Of a stretch of 26,820 nt of DNA, positions 24,146-26,820 are shown piece after piece. The notes below the pieces were generated by a model. It saw only the letters and a list, made by a program, of their open reading frames with translations. It had not been told where the DNA came from and made no database searches. The DNA is taken from positions 1 through 26,820 of the forward strand of contig JAWXTR010000031.1 in the NCBI GenBank assembly GCA_044433365.1, read 5' to 3'. The translations under genes and the position numbers were made by a program. Position 1 is the first letter of the stretch. Each line of letters opens with the position of its first letter. The stretch comes from CAMQVM01 sp044433365. GTDB lineage: Bacteria; Bacteroidota; Bacteroidia; Bacteroidales; Rikenellaceae.

Positions 24146-25435
24146 TTATAGTTTTACCTGTTTGAAAGCATTCTCAAAATCTTCAATTATATCATCTATA
24201 TGTTCAATACCAGCAGATATACGTAGAAGTGTTGGTTTTACTCCTGCTGCTACTTGTTCCTGTTCGGATAGTTGGCTGTGAGTTGTTGCAGATGGTTGAA
24301 TTATAAGAGTTTTTGTGTCACCAACATTTGCTACATGAGATACTAGTTTAAGAGCATCAACAAAATTTGTAGTATCCTCTTTAGTACCCTCTAAAACTAC
24401 TGATAAAACGCAACCAAATCCATTTTTGAGATATTTTTTAGCAAGTTCGTGGTTAGGATCACTTTCAAGACCTGGGTATAACACCTTTTTCACCTTTGGA
24501 TGTGCCTCAAAATAACGTGCTAGAGCCATACAGTTTTGCGCTTCACGCTCAACTCTAATTGATAGAGTTTCAAGACCATAAATCATCTGTTGAGAATTGA
24601 AAGGAGCGATACAAGCACCCAAATCACGTAGACCCTCTACTCTACATTTAATAATAAATGATAGCTGTCCAAATGCTTCAAATAGTTTTAGCCCGTGATA
24701 TCCCTCAGATGGCTCAGTAAATTGTGGAAATTTACCGTTACCCCAATTATAGTTGCCTCCCTCGACAATCACACCTCCCATAGAGGTGCCATGACCACCA
24801 ATCCATTTTGTAGCCGACTCAACTACGATAGATGCACCATATTTTATAGGGGCACAAAGATAGCCACACGCTGCAAAAGTGTTGTCGACAATTAGAGGAA
24901 TATCATATTTCTTTGCTAGAGCCACAAGAACCTCAAAATCAGGGATTGTAAAGGTTGGATTACCAATATTTTCTACATATATTGCTTTTGTTGTCTGGTC
25001 AATCTGTTTTTCAATATCTTCAGCCTTATCAGAGTCGGCAAATTTACACTTAATACCCCAATTCTTAAATGTTACCTTAAATTGGTTAAAACTACCACCA
25101 TAAAGATATGGAGAGCTTACGAAGCTATCGCCCTGTTTTAGGATTGTTGTAATTGCTACGAGCTGAGCAGCATGACCCGAAGAGGTTGCAACTGCTGCAA
25201 GTCCACCCTCAAGAGCTGCAACTCTTTGTTCGAAAACATCGGTTGTAGGATTTTGTAAACGAGTATATATATTACCAAACTCTTTTAGAGCAAAAAGATC
25301 GGCACCATGCTTAGCACTTTTAAAGGTGTAAGCTGTGGTTTGGTATAGTGGCACTGCACGTGAAAAGGTATCTTGATCTACCACCTGTCCTGCATGCTGT
25401 TGCAGGGTCTCGAAACGAAATTTTTTCGTTGACAT
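24146..25435 (-). CDS. metY: O-acetylhomoserine sulfhydrylase (O-acetylhomoserine aminocarboxypropyltransferase)
   Basis: PLP enzyme of the Cys/Met metabolism family that turns O-acetylhomoserine and sulfide into homocysteine, bypassing cystathionine. The 429-residue protein (MetY length, longer than MetB/MetC) has the N-terminal FETLQQHAGQ, YTRLQNPTTDVFEQRVAALEGG (57-78), the cofactor loop SSGHAAQ, VDNTFAACGYL (183-193) and Schiff-base Lys210 in VVESATKWIGGHG. First gene of the metY-metX operon. The mRNA appears to begin near 25766, giving a leader of about 330 nt with strong hairpins, so control by an RNA element is plausible though no known riboswitch was recognised. Confidence 0.95.
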   Translation of the reverse strand: MSTKKFRFETLQQHAGQVVDQDTFSRAVPLYQTTAYTFKSAKHGADLFALKEFGNIYTRLQNPTTDVFEQRVAALEGGLAAVATSSGHAAQLVAITTILKQGDSFVSSPYLYGGSFNQFKVTFKNWGIKCKFADSDKAEDIEKQIDQTTKAIYVENIGNPTFTIPDFEVLVALAKKYDIPLIVDNTFAACGYLCAPIKYGASIVVESATKWIGGHGTSMGGVIVEGGNYNWGNGKFPQFTEPSEGYHGLKLFEAFGQLSFIIKCRVEGLRDLGACIAPFNSQQMIYGLETLSIRVEREAQNCMALARYFEAHPKVKKVLYPGLESDPNHELAKKYLKNGFGCVLSVVLEGTKEDTTNFVDALKLVSHVANVGDTKTLIIQPSATTHSQLSEQEQVAAGVKPTLLRISAGIEHIDDIIEDFENAFKQVKL

Positions 25436-25456
25436 AACTATTATTTTTTATTAGGT

Positions 25457-25496
25457 GTTCTAAATTTTAAAATATTTTAGAAGTTTCTTTTAGAAC
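25457..25496 (-). repeat. metY leader hairpin GTTCTAAA/TTTAGAAC
   Basis: Perfect 8-bp stem with AAACTTCTAAAA inside the loop region, ending 21 nt before the metY ATG. Member of the GGGGAGTTCTAAA family. Confidence 0.55.
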
Positions 25497-25631
25497 CACT
25501 CTGCTATTATTATACACTTTATAGGCGAAAATTATAGTTTTCGCTTACATATACAATTGCACTAGCAACGGGAATTCCTATTACTGTGAAATTTACTTGA
25601 ATATATGTTTTGTTATCTGAAAATTGATTTT

Positions 25632-25694
25632 TGTGGTGTAACCGCTTCGGCTCACATAGCCACATAGAAAGATAATGTGCTGGATTAGCACATT
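25632..25694 (-). ncRNA. Structured part of the metY leader RNA
   Basis: Two adjacent stems. First, 25632-25664: TGTGG/CCACA outer pairs, a 3-nt bulge, then TGTGA/TTACA (one G-T pair) and CCG/CGG. Second, 25674-25694: AATGTGCT/AGCACATT with a GGATT loop. Both lie in the first 140 nt of the predicted metY transcript. I found no match to SAM-I, SAM-II, cobalamin or TPP core motifs by eye; regulatory function is inference. Confidence 0.45.
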
Positions 25695-25772
25695 CGCATT
25701 GACTTCAAAGAGCTGTAAAAGCTGATAATAGAAAAGTCGATAGATATGTATAATTGTTTTCTCATACAAATA

Positions 25773-25803
25773 CAAAGTTATTAATTATTTTTATATTTGC
25801 AAA
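25773..25803 (-). promoter_or_regulatory. Predicted metY-metX promoter
   Basis: Minus strand: TTTG (25800-25803), 19-bp spacer, TAACTTTG (25773-25780). Canonical. Predicts a ~330-nt leader. Its -33 region overlaps the plus-strand box at 25792-25799. Confidence 0.7.
25792..25799 (+). promoter_or_regulatory. Predicted ATP-grasp gene promoter, -7 box TATATTTG
   Basis: TAnnTTTG match 43 bp before ATG 25843. No clean -33 box. It lies within the minus-strand metY promoter, so the two cannot easily be occupied together. Confidence 0.5.
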
Positions 25804-25842
25804 CAATTTTATTCAAAAATTTACTTTTTCTAATACTATTTT

Positions 25843-26658
25843 ATGGTTTGTTATATATATTACCCTATCGAATCATCTAAAACTCATGCTTTTAGCCTTA
25901 TGAAAGAGAGTGCCAAAAAATTTGGTATTGATTTGCACCTAAAATTTTTTGACTACCCTATTAATTCACTTCCAGAGGTGTCATTTATCAGAGGATACAA
26001 TTTTGAACTATCAGAAAAGTTAGAAGAAATGGGTGTAAAGGTGGTAAATAGCACTAATTCAATGGTTTTAGCTCAAAACAAATGGCTAACCTACTCTACC
26101 CTAAAAAAATATGAGATACCACAGCCTACAACCTATCTTATTGAAGGTAGATTAGAGTATAAAGATGCTTGTCAGAAAATAGGAAGTGAAATTTTTATTT
26201 TAAAGTCAGTTTTTGGCTCAAAAGGCGAAAAGGTTTGGCTTGTTAAAGACCAAGTAGATTATAATAATATTATTAGCAGTCATCAAGAACAGTTTATTAT
26301 TCAAAAGTTTATAGAGGAGAGTAGCGGACGGGATATAAGAGTATGGGTCGCAGGAGGTAAAGTATCGGCAGCTGTTGAGCGAAGGAATAATAGTTCTTTT
26401 CGTTCAAATATAAGTTGTGGAGGGGTTGCAAAAAGAGTCGAGATGGATAGTGAATTAATAAAAATTGCAATAGATAGCACTAATGCCTTAGATTTAGATA
26501 TCGCAGGTGTAGATATACTCCAAAGCCACAATGGCTACACAGTTTGTGAAGTTAACGGCAATAGCGGCTTTCGCTCAGCCCTCTCACTAGGCTATAACTA
26601 CGTTGTAGATGATATGTTTGAGTTTATTGCTTCATGTAAAATGCCAATAAAGGTGTAA
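25843..26658 (+). CDS. RimK-family ATP-grasp ligase
   Basis: Carboxylate-amine ligase of the RimK type, which uses ATP to form an acyl-phosphate and then joins an amino acid (glutamate in characterised members) to a protein or small molecule. The 271-residue protein has a preATP-grasp domain (1-85; NSTNSMVLAQNKWLTY), an ATP-binding Lys121 in FILKSVFGSKGEKV, the hinge IIQKFIEES (152-160), GRDIRVWVAGGKV (162-174), the FRSNISCGGVAK loop (186-197) and metal-ligand residues Asp224, Glu236 and Asn238 in GVDILQ and VCEVNGNSGF. Complete, slightly shorter than E. coli RimK. Its last codons form the left arm of the terminator 26641-26675. Substrate unknown; no partner gene such as a lysine-biosynthesis carrier is near. 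Confidence 0.88.
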   Translation: MVCYIYYPIESSKTHAFSLMKESAKKFGIDLHLKFFDYPINSLPEVSFIRGYNFELSEKLEEMGVKVVNSTNSMVLAQNKWLTYSTLKKYEIPQPTTYLIEGRLEYKDACQKIGSEIFILKSVFGSKGEKVWLVKDQVDYNNIISSHQEQFIIQKFIEESSGRDIRVWVAGGKVSAAVERRNNSSFRSNISCGGVAKRVEMDSELIKIAIDSTNALDLDIAGVDILQSHNGYTVCEVNGNSGFRSALSLGYNYVVDDMFEFIASCKMPIKV

Positions 26659-26675
26659 AGAACCTTTATTGGCAT
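26641..26675 (+). terminator. Terminator overlapping the 3' end of the ATP-grasp gene
   Basis: ATGCCAATAAAGGT (26641-26654) pairs perfectly with ACCTTTATTGGCAT (26662-26675) around a 7-nt loop that contains the stop codon. The left arm is coding sequence. Confidence 0.65.
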
Positions 26676-26730
26676 ATATCTGGTATAATCAGACAACAAC
26701 TGGAATTACCTATCCCAGATGCAGACAAAG

Positions 26731-26820
26731 TTAAGCAACTTTTTTGTTAATACAAAATATATCGTTCCAAAATTCTGTTATCGTCTGGTTGCCTAGTGCT
26801 GAGTGTCTTCTAGAGCGGTT
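26731..26820 (-). CDS. IS3-family transposase (OrfB), C-terminal fragment, runs off the window
   Basis: The minus strand from the window edge encodes 29 residues, NRSRRHSALGNQTITEFWND and onward to a TAA at 26731-26733. The N-x-x-R-x-H-S-x-LG-x-x-T-x-x-EFW pattern is the hallmark C-terminus of the DDE integrase domain of IS3/IS150-type transposases. The outer end of the element must lie between about 26676 and 26730; a TG-starting terminus at 26681 or 26701 is possible. Whether the element is intact cannot be judged from this fragment. Confidence 0.8.
   Translation of the reverse strand, partial: NRSRRHSALGNQTITEFWNDIFCINKKVA

Larger units (their letters stand above)
25436..25842. other. 407-bp gene-free region: metY leader and divergent promoters
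   Basis: Contains the overlapping divergent promoters at 25773-25803, two strong hairpins (25632-25664, 25674-25694) and the GTTCTAAA hairpin next to metY. The open frame on the minus strand at 25593-25775 begins with TTG inside the -7 box and is not accepted as a gene. Confidence 0.7.

Noticed and set aside
25436..25600. SAM-II riboswitch before metY
   Set aside because: Stem plus A-rich segments resemble it loosely, but the conserved GCUAAAAAG end and pseudoknot pairing were not found by eye. A covariance search would settle it.
25593..25775. 60-residue minus-strand reading frame
   Set aside because: It begins with TTG inside the metY -7 box, so its start would not be transcribed, and its composition is not protein-like; a leader RNA explains the region better.

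Overview
The window reads as a low-G+C Bacteroidales chromosome. Evidence: most intergenic starts carry the Bacteroidetes sigma-ABfr -7 box TAnnTTTG, several with a TTTG/TTG -33 box 18-21 bp upstream; Shine-Dalgarno sequences are weak or absent; and the gene families (DUF3108, secreted DPP-IV-like S9 peptidase, GH2 beta-galactosidase, LytS/LytTR pair, EF-G paralog without the catalytic His) are typical of that order. I cannot name genus or species. No rRNA, tRNA, CRISPR or plasmid gene is visible.

Layout. 1-1167: cobO/btuR (minus) and a palindrome-rich spacer. 1168-6759: a tripartite RND efflux operon (lipoprotein adaptor, inner-membrane pump, TolC-like channel); the adaptor carries an in-frame TAG. 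6785-8530: terminator, then a LytTR response regulator and sensor kinase (minus). 8734-9042: a small membrane protein. 9196-11346: an EF-G paralog (minus), preceded by a long A+T-rich spacer and a 161-bp palindromic MITE-like element. 12012-15636: DUF3108 protein and secreted GH2 enzyme. 15807-17678: dxs (minus). 17944-20088: DPP-IV-like peptidase (minus). 20418-22776: nadC (minus) and a PatB/MalY aminotransferase (plus), divergent, flanked by two inverted copies of a ~235-bp multi-hairpin repeat. 23114-25435: metY-metX operon (minus) with a ~330-nt structured leader. 25843-26658: RimK-like ATP-grasp ligase. 26731-26820: 3' end of an IS3-family transposase running off the window.

How the genes relate. 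metY and metX form the direct-sulfhydrylation route to homocysteine, and the neighbouring PatB/MalY enzyme (cystathionine/cysteine beta-lyase) fits sulfur amino-acid metabolism. The RND genes form one export system. The remaining genes are mostly single housekeeping or accessory units with their own promoters and terminators.

The most unusual content is non-coding: (i) the ~235-bp element with at least five successive hairpins whose arms differ between copies by compensating changes; (ii) a family of GGGGAGTTCTAAAA half-sites and hairpins, many in 5' leaders of unrelated genes; (iii) CGCAAAA/TTTTGCG palindromes; (iv) a perfect 44-bp palindrome; (v) the metY leader. No complete new protein-coding system was found.
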